Positions 53,550 to 63,326 of a stretch of DNA of 64,000 bases are shown here, piece after piece. Numbering within the stretch: position 1 is the first letter of the stretch; the number at the start of each line of letters is the position of its first letter. This DNA comes from Chitinophaga tropicalis (GTDB lineage Bacteria; Bacteroidota; Bacteroidia; Chitinophagales; Chitinophagaceae), in the NCBI RefSeq assembly GCF_009758205.1, contig NZ_WRXN01000011.1, forward strand, positions 186,001 to 250,000. The letters run 5' to 3'. The notes beneath the pieces are model-generated. The model searched no databases and had not been told where the DNA came from. It saw only the letters and a program-made list of their open reading frames with translations. The position numbers were made by a program, and so were the translations under genes.

Positions 53550-55595
53550 ATGATAAAACCTTTATTGACCTGTTGCCTCTTACCACTGGCATCTTTCGCA
53601 CAATCCACCGCAGATACCACCCAGCTGCAGGAAGTAGTAGTACGGGCTTATCCCGGCAAACAATACTCCTTACTGCAGGTGCCTTCCAGCAGTGCTGTAC
53701 TGACATCCCAACAGCTGCAGCTGCAACAGGGCGCCACTTTATTACCTGCACTGAATACAGTTCCTGGCGTACGCATGGAGGAACGGTCGCCCGGCAGTTA
53801 CCGTCTCTCACTGAGAGGCAGCCTGTTACGCTCTCCTTTTGGCATACGCAATGTGAAGATATATATGGATGAGCTGCCCCTTACCGATGCAGGAGGTAAT
53901 ACATACCTGAACCTCACCGATCCCGGTGGCTTCCAGGCAATAGAAGTACTGAAAGGGCCCGATGGCAGCCAGTTTGGCGCCAACTCAGGAGGCGTGGTGC
54001 GGCTTCATCCTGCAGGCACACTGGCAGACAGCAATCATATCAAAGCAGATATACAGGGAGGCAGCTATGGCCTGTTCCATGAACAGGCCGGCTGGCAGCA
54101 GCAATGGGGCAATTACAGGTCAAACATTTACCAGGCATATCAACGCGCTGATGGCTACCGTACCAACAGCGCCCTTGAACGATATTATATACAGACCGTA
54201 CAGCAATGGCAATATAATACACATAACCAGCTCAAACTGGTTGGCTTTTACAGTGACCTGGATTACCGTACTCCCGGCGGACTTACCGAGGCCCAGGCCA
54301 TGGCAGATCCCAAAGCGGCAAGACCGGCAACGCCGGCATTACCCGGAGCCGTTACACAAAAGGCAGGCGTAAGGAATAAGACCGCCTTCGGCGGACTTGT
54401 ACACACCTCCCGCTTTGCAGAACATTGGCAGCATGTAATAGCCGTATACGGTAGTAACACCCATTTTGAGAATCCCTTCATTACCAACTTCGAAGCAAGA
54501 GATGAGAATACCGCCGGCGTACGTACGTATATTACCCTGCAGGACCAACCCGTTGCCAACACCAATATCCGTTTAGACTGGACCACCGGCCTGGAATGGC
54601 AGCAAACCGGTACCGATATTGATAATTATGGCAACAACGCCGGTAAGAGAGATACCTTACAGGCAGCTAGTGATATTACCGCCAGGCAATATTTCTACTT
54701 TACCAGTATTACCCTGCGCCCGGGTAAACAATGGGTGGCAGAAGCAGCTTTAAGCCTCAACTATTACCGCTTCCGGTTCAATGATGCTGCTGCCGGCGGT
54801 AATGGCAGAAAACAGTTTGATGCAGAGCTCATGCCCCGCTTTTCCCTTTCCTATCTCATCACCCCCGAACTGGCCGCCCGCGCTACCGTGAGCAGAGGCT
54901 ACTCCCCTCCCTCCATTGCGGAGGTCCGTCCGTCAGATAACATCATAAATACCAGCCTGCAGGCTGAAACCGGCTGGAACTATGAGACAGGCCTTCGTAT
55001 GAACACCCGGAATAACCGTTACCAGGCAGATGCCACTCTATTCTATTATAAGCTGCAGAATGCCATTGTGCGCAACCTGCGCGATAATGGCAATGAATTC
55101 TTCAGCAATGCCGGAGGCACAAAACAGACCGGCATAGAATTACAGGCATCAGCCTGGCTGCTGCAACCCCGCAAAACCGCTTTCATCAGGGGGATAAAGC
55201 TGCAGGGCAGCTATACCTACAGCCATTTTGAATTCAGCGATTATACCAGCGCCGGTAAAGATTATTCGGGGAACGCGCTGACAGGCGTGCCCAGACATAT
55301 TGCTACCGGTGGGCTGCTGCTGCAATTCCCGGCACATATTTCCCTTTACAGCCAGTATACCTTTACAGACAGGCTGCCCTTAAATGATGCCAATACCGCC
55401 TTTGCCAGACAATATCATTTGCTGCAATGCAAAGCCGGCTGGGATATTAATAACCGCTTTACACTCTATGCCGGCGCAGATAACCTGCTGGACCAGTTCT
55501 ACAGCCTGGGGAATGATCTGAACGCCGTGGGATCGAGGTACTATAATCCCGCACCTGGAAGGAATTATTTTGGTGGTATAAGAATGATACTATAA
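53550..55595 (+). CDS. TonB-dependent outer-membrane receptor
   Basis: 681 aa. Signal peptide (1-18, ending SFAQ), TonB box region (LQEVVVRAYPGKQ), plug domain (PGVRMEERSPGSYRLSLRGS ... LPLTDAGGNTYLNLTDPGGFQAIEVLKGP, split), then a 22-strand-type barrel with GYSPPSIAEVRPS and a terminal GRNYFGGIRMIL. It lacks the carboxypeptidase-like domain of SusC proteins and has no SusD partner, so it more likely takes up a siderophore, haem or cobalamin-like ligand than a glycan. Which one cannot be told. The divergent TonB gene could energise it. Confidence 0.9.
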   Translation: MIKPLLTCCLLPLASFAQSTADTTQLQEVVVRAYPGKQYSLLQVPSSSAVLTSQQLQLQQGATLLPALNTVPGVRMEERSPGSYRLSLRGSLLRSPFGIRNVKIYMDELPLTDAGGNTYLNLTDPGGFQAIEVLKGPDGSQFGANSGGVVRLHPAGTLADSNHIKADIQGGSYGLFHEQAGWQQQWGNYRSNIYQAYQRADGYRTNSALERYYIQTVQQWQYNTHNQLKLVGFYSDLDYRTPGGLTEAQAMADPKAARPATPALPGAVTQKAGVRNKTAFGGLVHTSRFAEHWQHVIAVYGSNTHFENPFITNFEARDENTAGVRTYITLQDQPVANTNIRLDWTTGLEWQQTGTDIDNYGNNAGKRDTLQAASDITARQYFYFTSITLRPGKQWVAEAALSLNYYRFRFNDAAAGGNGRKQFDAELMPRFSLSYLITPELAARATVSRGYSPPSIAEVRPSDNIINTSLQAETGWNYETGLRMNTRNNRYQADATLFYYKLQNAIVRNLRDNGNEFFSNAGGTKQTGIELQASAWLLQPRKTAFIRGIKLQGSYTYSHFEFSDYTSAGKDYSGNALTGVPRHIATGGLLLQFPAHISLYSQYTFTDRLPLNDANTAFARQYHLLQCKAGWDINNRFTLYAGADNLLDQFYSLGNDLNAVGSRYYNPAPGRNYFGGIRMIL

Positions 55596-55675
55596 AAAAA
55601 GAAAGAGGCCGCTCAACAGCAGCCCCTGCACATTTGAATCCAAAAAAAATATAAGTTAAATGAGATGAGTTAGCA

Positions 55676-56743
55676 TTAAGCAAACACCTCCGCGGTTTTG
55701 TAATGCACTTCTGGCAACTCCCTTAAACGGGCGGCTGCATATTCAGGTGTAATATCACGCTGAGGATGTGCCAGCATCTCATATCCCACCATAAATTTCT
55801 TTACGGTAGCAGAGCGCAGCAACGGCGGATAGAAGTGCATATGCCAATGCCATTCAGAATGGTCTTCCCCATCGTTGAAAGGCATCTGGTGCATACCTGC
55901 AGAATAAGGGAAAGATGTCTGGAAAAGATTGTCATAACGGGTAGTGAGCCTTTTCAGGATATCTGCCAGACCATCTTTTTCCACGTCTGTGAACTGCATG
56001 ATATGCTGTACATGCCTGCGGCTGATGATCATTGCTTCATAAGGCCATACTGCCCAGAAAGGCACTACTGCCACAAAATGTTCATTCTGCGCAATGATCC
56101 TTACTTCCTCTTTCAGTTCTTTTTCCAGGTAGGCAGACAACAGGCTGCGTCCATGCTGCTGAAAATAATTACGCTGCTGACGGGTCTCCTTCTCAATTTC
56201 CATCGGCACATCTTCAGAAGCCCATATCTGACCATGCGGGTGCGGATTGCTGCAGCCCATGATCTCCCCTTTATTTTCGAAGATCTGTATATACTTAATG
56301 TAAGGCACCGCTGCCAGAGACTTCAGCTCATTCTGCCACAGGTCTACTACCTTACGGATATCAGGCATTTCCATTTCAGGCAATGTAAGGTCATGACGGG
56401 GACTGAAACAGATTACCCGGCAAATACCTTTCTGAGAGCGTGCTACCAGCAGCCCGTCTTCATTGGCGCCGCCTGATGGCGTGTCATTCAGCAATGCGGA
56501 AAAATCGTTGGTAAAGGCAATAGGCCCGTCATAGGCAGCATTCTGTGTTCCATCAGCACGGTGATTGCCGGGACACAGATAACAATCTTCTACATAGGCG
56601 GGACGCTGCGCCAATCCAGGCGCCTCTACTTTTCCCTGCCAGGGACGTTTGGAACGATGAGGAGACACCAATACCCATTCACCTGTAAGGATATTCAGGC
56701 GGGTATGAGGATGTGCTGTTAGATCAAAGGTATGTTCTGACAT
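55676..56743 (-). CDS. galT: Galactose-1-phosphate uridylyltransferase
   Basis: 355 aa. Exchanges UMP between UDP-glucose and galactose-1-phosphate (Leloir pathway). Shows the N-terminal RLNILTGEWVLVSPHRSKRPWQG, zinc-site CYLCPGN (cysteines), the active-site HxH in CSNPHPHGQIWAS and the C-terminal HWHMHFYPPLLR. It follows galK after 111 nt; AAACGTTT (56752-56759) right before its start resembles a LacI-type core and may regulate it. Full length and intact. Confidence 0.97.
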   Translation of the reverse strand: MSEHTFDLTAHPHTRLNILTGEWVLVSPHRSKRPWQGKVEAPGLAQRPAYVEDCYLCPGNHRADGTQNAAYDGPIAFTNDFSALLNDTPSGGANEDGLLVARSQKGICRVICFSPRHDLTLPEMEMPDIRKVVDLWQNELKSLAAVPYIKYIQIFENKGEIMGCSNPHPHGQIWASEDVPMEIEKETRQQRNYFQQHGRSLLSAYLEKELKEEVRIIAQNEHFVAVVPFWAVWPYEAMIISRRHVQHIMQFTDVEKDGLADILKRLTTRYDNLFQTSFPYSAGMHQMPFNDGEDHSEWHWHMHFYPPLLRSATVKKFMVGYEMLAHPQRDITPEYAAARLRELPEVHYKTAEVFA

Positions 56744-56751
56744 TCTCTGAG

Positions 56752-56759
56752 AAACGTTT
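56752..56759. promoter_or_regulatory. LacI-type operator-like palindrome before galT
   Basis: AAACGTTT, with the CG centre typical of LacI-family operators, starts 9 nt upstream of the galT ATG. Compare the 58145 and 58270 sites. Confidence 0.35.
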
Positions 56760-56854
56760 AAAATAAAGTGTCTGCATCAGCTTCTGAAAAAACTGCTTTC
56801 ATTCAATGCTCCGGCAGTATTGCTCATGCAAACACTTTATTACTTATTCAATAC

Positions 56855-58024
56855 TTAATTATTCACTAGATCATTCACGATGGTATGACAACCGTCTTCT
56901 ATACTGGTTACATAAGCCTTTAACGGCGTTTTGAACTGCTGCTCATAACCGGCTGCTGCTTTCTCCAGTACGGCAGATACGGCAGATTTTTTCACGATGT
57001 TGATAGTACAGCCACCAAAGCCGCCCCCCATCATACGTGCACCCAGGATACCACTCTGTTTGCCGGCAAATTCTGCCAGCCAGTTCAGCTCAGGACAGCT
57101 TACATTATACAGCTTATCCAACCCTTCATGGGTAATGAACAGCTTTTTACCAAAAGCATCCAGGTCATTACGCTGCAGGTCCTCACAGGCGTCCTGTAAA
57201 CGCTGTATTTCCTCTACTACGTACAGGCAACGGTTATAGGTAGTGGCGTTATGTTTCTTTACATATTCATCCAGCATCTCTACCGTTGCATCACGCAGGC
57301 TCTTTACATGGGAATGATGTTGCTGGATCAGCGCCACACCGGCCTCACACTCCGCACGGCGGGTATTATATTCTGAAGACGCCAGGGAGTGTTTTACCTG
57401 GGTATCCAGCAGCACAAGGCTTACATCATCAAAGTTGAACGGAATGTATTCATAATCCAGCGAGCCGCAATCCAGCTTTATCAGCTGTTGCTTTCTGCCA
57501 AACATACTTGCAAACTGGTCCATGATACCACAACGCACGCCCACAAACTGGTTTTCTGCCGCCTGCGCCAGCTTTACCATATCTATACGGTCTATTTCAA
57601 GGCTGAACAGCTCATTGAGCGCAAAAGCAGTAGCACATTCAAGAGCCGCTGACGATGAAAGACCGGCGCCCAAAGGCACATTACCACAGAAAGCACACTC
57701 AAAACCACCCAGCGTATATCCCCCCATCTGCAGCTGCTGAACAACCCCCAGCAGGTAATCAGGCCATTGCTGCGCCGTAGGCTTCAGCTGCTCCAGCGTA
57801 CCCTGGTACTGGTCATTCACATCCAGCGCATGCAATACTATTTTGTTGTCATTGCGCTTTACTATCGCCATATAAATACCCTTGTCAATAGCAGCCGGCA
57901 ATACAAAGCCGTTGTTATAATCCGTATGTTCCCCGATCAGGTTAATACGCCCCGCAGCCTTTACAATTACAGGCTCCTGGTCAAAGTGCTGCTGACAAAA
58001 AGCGTTCAGTTTTGCTTGCTCCAC
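56855..58024 (-). CDS. galK: Galactokinase
   Basis: 389 aa, GHMP kinase fold. Phosphorylates galactose. The start codon is GTG at 58024 (no ATG in frame upstream). Visible are the signature GRINLIGEHTDYNNGFVLP (residues ~21-39), the ATP loop PLGAGLSSSAALECA and GGGFGGCTINIV near the C-terminus. It precedes galT. LacI-type sites lie in the 532-bp gap between it and the regulator gene. No galactose transporter or mutarotase is seen here. Confidence 0.96.
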   Translation of the reverse strand: MEQAKLNAFCQQHFDQEPVIVKAAGRINLIGEHTDYNNGFVLPAAIDKGIYMAIVKRNDNKIVLHALDVNDQYQGTLEQLKPTAQQWPDYLLGVVQQLQMGGYTLGGFECAFCGNVPLGAGLSSSAALECATAFALNELFSLEIDRIDMVKLAQAAENQFVGVRCGIMDQFASMFGRKQQLIKLDCGSLDYEYIPFNFDDVSLVLLDTQVKHSLASSEYNTRRAECEAGVALIQQHHSHVKSLRDATVEMLDEYVKKHNATTYNRCLYVVEEIQRLQDACEDLQRNDLDAFGKKLFITHEGLDKLYNVSCPELNWLAEFAGKQSGILGARMMGGGFGGCTINIVKKSAVSAVLEKAAAGYEQQFKTPLKAYVTSIEDGCHTIVNDLVNN

Positions 58025-58144
58025 TGTTTTGAATTTTAAATGTGTTACGTGTTATATGTTTCATTTTTGTGGATAATGTCTGTGAGAAAGGAATAGTTGG
58101 CAACGATATTTTTTCGTGGAATTATTCATTTCTTTTTCATTTAC

Positions 58145-58157
58145 GTAAACGATTACA
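58145..58157 (-). promoter_or_regulatory. LacI-type operator upstream of galK, copy 1
   Basis: GTAAACGATTACA; GTAA/TTAC half-sites around a CG centre, typical of LacI-family operators. Confidence 0.6.
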
Positions 58158-58269
58158 ATACTTCTCCTCAAAAACGTGTTCTTTCTATTTCCTGCCTAAA
58201 GCGGCTTTTTCACTTAATTCGTTGATAACTAGTTTTTTGTGTTAAAAAGAATGTGGAATAGACATTAAA

Positions 58270-58282
58270 TGTAATCGTTTAC
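58270..58282 (+). promoter_or_regulatory. LacI-type operator upstream of galK, copy 2
   Basis: TGTAATCGTTTAC, the exact reverse complement of copy 1, 125 bp away. Two spaced copies allow looping. Confidence 0.6.
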
Positions 58283-58556
58283 TTTCAATTTTGCAAATTT
58301 CAGATGCTGGTGTAATTCATCCGTTCGAAATTTCCAGCTGGCTGTAAACTGTCCCATCTTTCGGAAAAATTGTCAGGATATTGGTCAAATGCTACGATAC
58401 TATATGGATACCCCCACTTAAAGGCTACTATAAAGTATGGATAGTGTATGAACTGCGGTAGCTAAAGTGCGCCACATAAAGCCTGTAAAAACCGGCTAAA
58501 ACCGGCAATCCCGGCAATTCCATACACTGAAATTATGGCAGTGTACGGTCCCTCTT

Positions 58557-59594
58557 TTACGATATTTTTCCTGAGCGTTGTGAGGACTGCCGGTACCGGG
58601 GTACAGGCTCCAGCACAATTTTAGACCTGGTCTGCACCCCTGTGCTCTCTCCATCAGCTATCAGCTCCATCAACAGGCGGAAAGCCTCCTTCCCCATCTG
58701 TACAGTTTGCTGATCTATACTGGAAAGACTTGGAGTTATATGTTCATCAAACGATTCATTAGCAAAGCCTATCACCCCAAATTCTGCCGGGATCTCTACC
58801 TTCTGGTCCTTCAGCTCCTTTACTGCCCCCAGGGCCGTAAAGTCCTCCACCGCAAAGACCGCGTCCGGCGGACTGGGCAACTGCAGGAGATGCTGGATAG
58901 CCTGGCGCCCGGCATCAATGGATACGTTACCGAAATACACCAGCTCATCTTCCACCGGTATACCATAAGCGGCCAGCGCCGCCTTATAGCCCTCCAGCCG
59001 GTCCTTGAATATCTTAAGATGCTGTTGCCCTGCAATATGGGCTATCCTTTTATATCCCTGCCTTATCAGGTGTTCCGTGGCATAATACGCGCCCTTATAG
59101 TCATCCACCACCACAGAAGGGATGTTCAGACTGTCATTGGCACGGTCAAAAAATACAAGCGGCACCCCCCTTTCCCTGATCTCCAGGTAGTGACTGAACT
59201 CCATTGTCTCTTTCGCTATCGAAGCCAGTATGCCATCTACCCGGGTGCTAAGGAAAGTTTCTATCCCCTTCTTTTCATACTCCGGCTGCTCATTTGACTG
59301 GTAGATCAATACATTATAACCATGCTGGTTAGCCATGCTTTCTATACCATGAACTACAGAACCGAAAAAGTTGATCTCCGCACTGGGAATGATCACACCA
59401 ATAATATTGGTACGGCCCGACCGGAGCGACCAGGCAATCCTGTCCCGGCGGTAGTTCATACGCTCTGCCGCTTCCTGTACCATTTTACGTGTTTCTTCGC
59501 TGGTGCCTTTGCGGTTGTTAAGTGCCCGGGAAACAGTGGCGCCGGTTAAATTCAGCTCTTTCGCAATATCTGCTATGGTGACTTTGTTGTTCAA
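58557..59594 (-). CDS. LacI family transcriptional regulator (probable gal regulator)
   Basis: 345 aa. Start codon is TTG at 59594, directly after an in-frame TGA; no ATG precedes the HTH. The HTH is KVTIADIAKELNLTGATVSRALNN (4-27), followed by the hinge and the periplasmic-binding-protein-like effector domain (TNIIGVIIPSAEINFFGSVVHGIE, GVPLVFFDRAND, HLIRQGYKRIAHIAG, FGVIGFANESFDE). The two GTAA-N4-TTAC-like operators between this gene and galK suggest it represses galKT and responds to galactose or a galactoside. The effector is inferred from context only. Confidence 0.9.
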   Translation of the reverse strand: MNNKVTIADIAKELNLTGATVSRALNNRKGTSEETRKMVQEAAERMNYRRDRIAWSLRSGRTNIIGVIIPSAEINFFGSVVHGIESMANQHGYNVLIYQSNEQPEYEKKGIETFLSTRVDGILASIAKETMEFSHYLEIRERGVPLVFFDRANDSLNIPSVVVDDYKGAYYATEHLIRQGYKRIAHIAGQQHLKIFKDRLEGYKAALAAYGIPVEDELVYFGNVSIDAGRQAIQHLLQLPSPPDAVFAVEDFTALGAVKELKDQKVEIPAEFGVIGFANESFDEHITPSLSSIDQQTVQMGKEAFRLLMELIADGESTGVQTRSKIVLEPVPRYRQSSQRSGKIS

Positions 59595-59738
59595 TCAGTG
59601 GAACGTTTAGTACTAATGTATAAAAAAGCAATCTCTTTGAGCAATTTTTCACGCCCCATACCACTAAAAATTTCAAACCCATGCACTACCAGAATCCAAA
59701 ACCGTTGTATTATATTTATAACAATCCAACTATAAATT

Positions 59739-60851
59739 ATGCAAAAACCTACACCGCAACGTTTTCTGCCGCTGGACGTATTCAGGGGGCTAACGGTTTG
59801 CTTCATGATCATTGTGAATACACCGGGATGGGAGGACTCCTATTACATACTGACCCATGCAAAATGGAATGGCTGTACCCCTACAGACATGGTATTCCCC
59901 TCCTTCCTGTTTGCGGTAGGTAACGCCATGAGCTTCAGCATGCGCAAATTTGAGCAGATGGAAAGCAAAGCAGTACTGGCTAAGATCTTACGCCGTACAG
60001 TGCTCATTTTCCTGCTGGGCTACTTCATGTACTGGCTGCCTTTTGTCAGGCACACAGCTACCGGGTGGGAATTCATCCCTGTTGCAGAAACCCGCATACT
60101 CGGTGTTTTACAGCGTATTGCCCTCTGCTACTGCCTGGCCTCCCTGCTCATCTACTACCTGCCCAAAAAGGCCGTATGGATAGTAAGCGGCCTGCTCCTG
60201 GTTGGATACTGGATCATTATGTATGCTTCCGGAGACTATAGCCTGACCGGCAACGCAGCCCTGGCGGCAGATAAATTTGTTTTAGGAGATAAGCACCTTT
60301 ATCACGGAGAAGGCATTCCTTTTGACCCCGAAGGCTTGCTGAGCACCCTGCCCGCTATCGTCAATGTCATTGCCGGTTATTATACCGGGCTTTATTTACA
60401 AAAAGCAGGAAGTACCGGCACCAGCCTTACACGACTATTACAGGCAGGATGCCTGCTCATAGCAGCAGCTCTGGTCTGGAACCTGGCATTCCCTATCAAT
60501 AAGAAACTGTGGACCAGCTCCTACGTACTTTATACGGTAGGTATAGACCTGCTTATACTGGCTATCCTTAACTATGTAATAGACCATAAAAAACAGGTTA
60601 AATGGACCGGCTTTTTTACCGTATTCGGTAAAAACCCCCTGTTCCTTTACCTCCTGTCTGAAGTGCTTGTTATTTTCATGTACTTTATCCAGGTGAGCCA
60701 GATCAGCGTATACAGGTGGATTAATGTAAATATCTTCCAGCGGCTGGCCCCCGGCAAACCCGGATCGCTGTTATTTGCGTTAGTTTTTATGCTGCTTTGC
60801 TGGAGCGTAGGTAAAGTGCTGGACAAAAAACGTATATACGTGCGTGTATAA
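59739..60851 (+). CDS. NagX/DUF5009 heparan-alpha-glucosaminide N-acetyltransferase-like membrane protein
   Basis: 370 aa with about ten membrane helices. N-terminal RFLPLDVFRGLTVCFMIIVNTPG, then GCTPTDMVFPSFLFAVGNAMSFS and a RRTVLIFLLGYFMYW helix, all typical of the DUF5009/DUF1624 family that includes human HGSNAT and NagX. These proteins move an acetyl group across the membrane to sugar amino groups or transport the sugar. With the GH20 enzyme elsewhere in the window, a part in amino-sugar handling is plausible but unproven. It has no linked nag genes. The SDR gene follows 80 nt later. Confidence 0.85.
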   Translation: MQKPTPQRFLPLDVFRGLTVCFMIIVNTPGWEDSYYILTHAKWNGCTPTDMVFPSFLFAVGNAMSFSMRKFEQMESKAVLAKILRRTVLIFLLGYFMYWLPFVRHTATGWEFIPVAETRILGVLQRIALCYCLASLLIYYLPKKAVWIVSGLLLVGYWIIMYASGDYSLTGNAALAADKFVLGDKHLYHGEGIPFDPEGLLSTLPAIVNVIAGYYTGLYLQKAGSTGTSLTRLLQAGCLLIAAALVWNLAFPINKKLWTSSYVLYTVGIDLLILAILNYVIDHKKQVKWTGFFTVFGKNPLFLYLLSEVLVIFMYFIQVSQISVYRWINVNIFQRLAPGKPGSLLFALVFMLLCWSVGKVLDKKRIYVRV

Positions 60852-60931
60852 TCCACATATGCACTATCTTAGCCTGGTGAAAACCAACGTGTTATTGCCC
60901 ACCATTGAGTAATTAGTCATTAAGCAAGAGT

Positions 60932-61717
60932 ATGGAACTTTCGTTAAAGGGAAAAACCGCTGTGATCTGTGGAAGCACACAAGGCATTGGATTAGCAACC
61001 GCAGCAGAGCTGGCGGCACTGGGAGCTGAGTGTATACTGGTGGCCAGGAACAGGGAAAGCCTGAAAGCGGCTGTAAGCAGCCTGTCTACAGAACAGCTGC
61101 AGGAACACTCCTATGTAGTGGCCGACTTCAGAGACACCCAACAGGTGGAAAATGCCATCAAAGAGATCACAGAAAAGAAAACAGTACATATACTGGTAAA
61201 TAACACCGGCGGGCCCAAAGGTGGCCCCATCATGGAGGCAGAGATACATGAGTTCACAGATACCTTCCAGCAACACCTGGTCTGCAATCATATACTTGTC
61301 CAGGCAGTAATAGCAGGAATGACAGCGGCAGGATACGGACGTATTATCAATATTATTTCTGCTTCTGTAAAAGCGCCTCTCAGGAACCTGGGCGTTTCCA
61401 ATACCGTACGCTGGTCTGTAGCTGCCTGGGCCAAAACACTGGCAGGAGAACTTGCACCCTACGGAATAACAGTAAATAATGTTCTGCCCGGTTCCACCAG
61501 TACAGCAAGACTACAAACACTGATAGAGAGCATAGCGGCCAAACGCAACGTACCTGTTGCCACTATTGAAGAAGAAATGATCCGGGAGATTCCCATGAAA
61601 CGTTTCGCCGCCCCGAAAGAAGTGGCCGCTGCGGCCGCCTTCCTGGCTACGCCTGCAGCCAGCTATATAACCGGTACCAATATCTCTGTAGATGGCGGGA
61701 GAACACCCGTACTATAA
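60932..61717 (+). CDS. SDR family oxidoreductase with non-canonical active site
   Basis: 261 aa. Rossmann fold with the TGxxxGIG-like CGSTQGIGLATA (13-24), HILVNNTGGPKGG (NNAG equivalent), IINIISAS catalytic-serine strand (S143/S145) and C-terminal YITGTNISVDGG. The usual Y-x-x-x-K reads S156-N-T-V-R160 followed by WSVAAWAKTLAGELA, so both the catalytic Tyr and Lys are replaced. A subgroup of FabG-like SDRs has this; its reaction is not known to me. Either activity is altered or it is a non-catalytic binder. A TATCTTAG box (60865-60872) may be its promoter. Confidence 0.88.
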   Translation: MELSLKGKTAVICGSTQGIGLATAAELAALGAECILVARNRESLKAAVSSLSTEQLQEHSYVVADFRDTQQVENAIKEITEKKTVHILVNNTGGPKGGPIMEAEIHEFTDTFQQHLVCNHILVQAVIAGMTAAGYGRIINIISASVKAPLRNLGVSNTVRWSVAAWAKTLAGELAPYGITVNNVLPGSTSTARLQTLIESIAAKRNVPVATIEEEMIREIPMKRFAAPKEVAAAAAFLATPAASYITGTNISVDGGRTPVL

Positions 61718-61724
61718 ATTTAAA

Positions 61725-61752
61725 GCCCGGTTCCGTGGAAACGGGACCGGGC
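61725..61752 (+). terminator. Terminator after the SDR gene
   Basis: 12-bp stem with one wobble (61725-61736 with 61741-61752) and a GGAA tetraloop, 7 nt past the stop. Confidence 0.75.
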
Positions 61753-61872
61753 CTATTCATCACTTTTTACTATTACAATTGAACAAGTGTGTATCTGATA
61801 ATACAAAACTCATCATTCCACTGCAATTATATATAGCAAAAACGGAAAATGATTTACGCAAACGGGAAAACT

Positions 61873-63306
61873 CTATTCCTTATCAAACCAAAGGCGTGTA
61901 ATAAGCTGGTCCGCCCCCTGATGAGCTACAGCCGCCTTATAATTCACCCCATTCAACGCCTGCTCTGAAGAAGGATAAGTTAACCTCAGCGGGCTCTTAC
62001 CTCCCAGCACACCAGTATAAGCAGCAGGCAGCTTCGGATAATCCAGTCTGCGCCACTCTGCAAAACCAGCCAGGCCATCTCCAAACAACGCCAGCCACTT
62101 CTGGTCGCCTATAGATTGTTTATAGTTTGCAGCATTATATACAACAGAAGGCTGCAACAGGTAAGTTGCAACAGCAGCATCACTCACACCATATTGTTTC
62201 AGGGAAGCAGTAACAGCCGCCGCATACAGGGTAGCTGCATCCTCTCCTGCCAGCAAACCACGTTGTGCAGCTTCAGCCTTAATGAACAACAGCTCAGCAT
62301 AACTGAACAACACCGCCGGGGCACTGGCAGCTGTAAATACAGCCCCCACATCTGAGGTCTTATTAAAGCCAAGACGGGAAGCAGAATCTGTAGGCAATCC
62401 GTTTGTTACACCTATGATCTTGTTGGTATCCCTCGGCATAGCAGCATAAATAGTAAGACGGGGATCATTCAACGCATTCAGCTTATCTACAACACTTTTA
62501 CTGATCCTGTAGTCATTACGCGTTTCCCTGTTCTTTGCCACCGGGTTCTGATTGGGAGAAGCAAGATAGTTCAGCTTCACGTTCTCATCATTACTGGCTA
62601 TCAGGTTACTGTTATCTGCTCCTATCTCGTCAAATACCGCTTTGGCAGCATCAAACTCCTGGTCTGCAATACGCAGCGCTATACGCAGACGCAGGGAATT
62701 GGCGAATTTCTTCCACTTAAGCAGATCACCGCGTAACAGTATATCACCTGCAATACCATCTGCAGAGGTATTGATAAGACCTGCAGCAGTTTTCAGTTCA
62801 GCCAGCAGGCCCAGGTAAATATCCCGCTGGTTATCGTATTGAGGGGTCAGGTATTTCTCAATATCAGCGGTCTGTTTGTAAGGCACATCTCCATACAGGT
62901 CTGTCAGCACCTGGAAGATCCAGCTGCGCATAATAATAGCTACAGCCTTGTAGTTAGGATTGTTCAGACTGTCACCCAACGCTGCCAGCGTAGTGAAATC
63001 TTCCACACCCTGCGCATAGAAGTTGTTCCACACGGTCTGTATACTGGTAGCAGCAGGAATATACCTGTCAGGATCAGTATACTGTATTTTAGCCCAGTAT
63101 TGTACATACAGCAGGCTTGTTTCAAATGCCGCATCATTTCCCCAATAGGTATCCACGTTAGTTTTGATACCATTGGTCAACAGGTAGTCCGGTTGTACCG
63201 TCTCCGACTCATTAGGGTTCCTGTTGATTTTTTCCAGTTCTTTCTGGCAGCCGGTCAATATCAACCCCGCTCCTGCCAGCCAAAATATATACTTAAATAA
63301 TTTCAT
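61873..63306 (-). CDS. SusD/RagB family outer-membrane nutrient-binding lipoprotein
   Basis: 477 aa from ATG 63306 (lipoprotein signal peptide to lipobox LILTGC; an ATG four codons upstream is also possible). Continues QKELEKINRNPNESETVQPDYLLTNG, the standard start of the SusD-like group whose members carry YWAKIQYTDPDRY. The helical core has LYGDVPYKQTADI and KKFANSLRLRIALRIADQ, and the C-terminus has WLALFGDGLAGFAEWRRLDYP. It pairs with the SusC gene 20 nt upstream. The ligand is unknown; the rest of the locus lies beyond the window. Confidence 0.93.
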   Translation of the reverse strand: MKLFKYIFWLAGAGLILTGCQKELEKINRNPNESETVQPDYLLTNGIKTNVDTYWGNDAAFETSLLYVQYWAKIQYTDPDRYIPAATSIQTVWNNFYAQGVEDFTTLAALGDSLNNPNYKAVAIIMRSWIFQVLTDLYGDVPYKQTADIEKYLTPQYDNQRDIYLGLLAELKTAAGLINTSADGIAGDILLRGDLLKWKKFANSLRLRIALRIADQEFDAAKAVFDEIGADNSNLIASNDENVKLNYLASPNQNPVAKNRETRNDYRISKSVVDKLNALNDPRLTIYAAMPRDTNKIIGVTNGLPTDSASRLGFNKTSDVGAVFTAASAPAVLFSYAELLFIKAEAAQRGLLAGEDAATLYAAAVTASLKQYGVSDAAVATYLLQPSVVYNAANYKQSIGDQKWLALFGDGLAGFAEWRRLDYPKLPAAYTGVLGGKSPLRLTYPSSEQALNGVNYKAAVAHQGADQLITRLWFDKE

Positions 63307-63326
63307 TGTTGTCAGCATTAATGTGA

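Larger units (their letters stand above)
58025..58556. other. Regulatory gap upstream of galK
   Basis: About 530 bp without a gene. It holds two copies of a 13-base operator-like site in opposite orientations (58145-58157 and 58270-58282); the region nearer the regulator gene shows only AT/GC-mixed sequence with a repeated AACCGGC (about 58490-58510). Confidence 0.6.
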
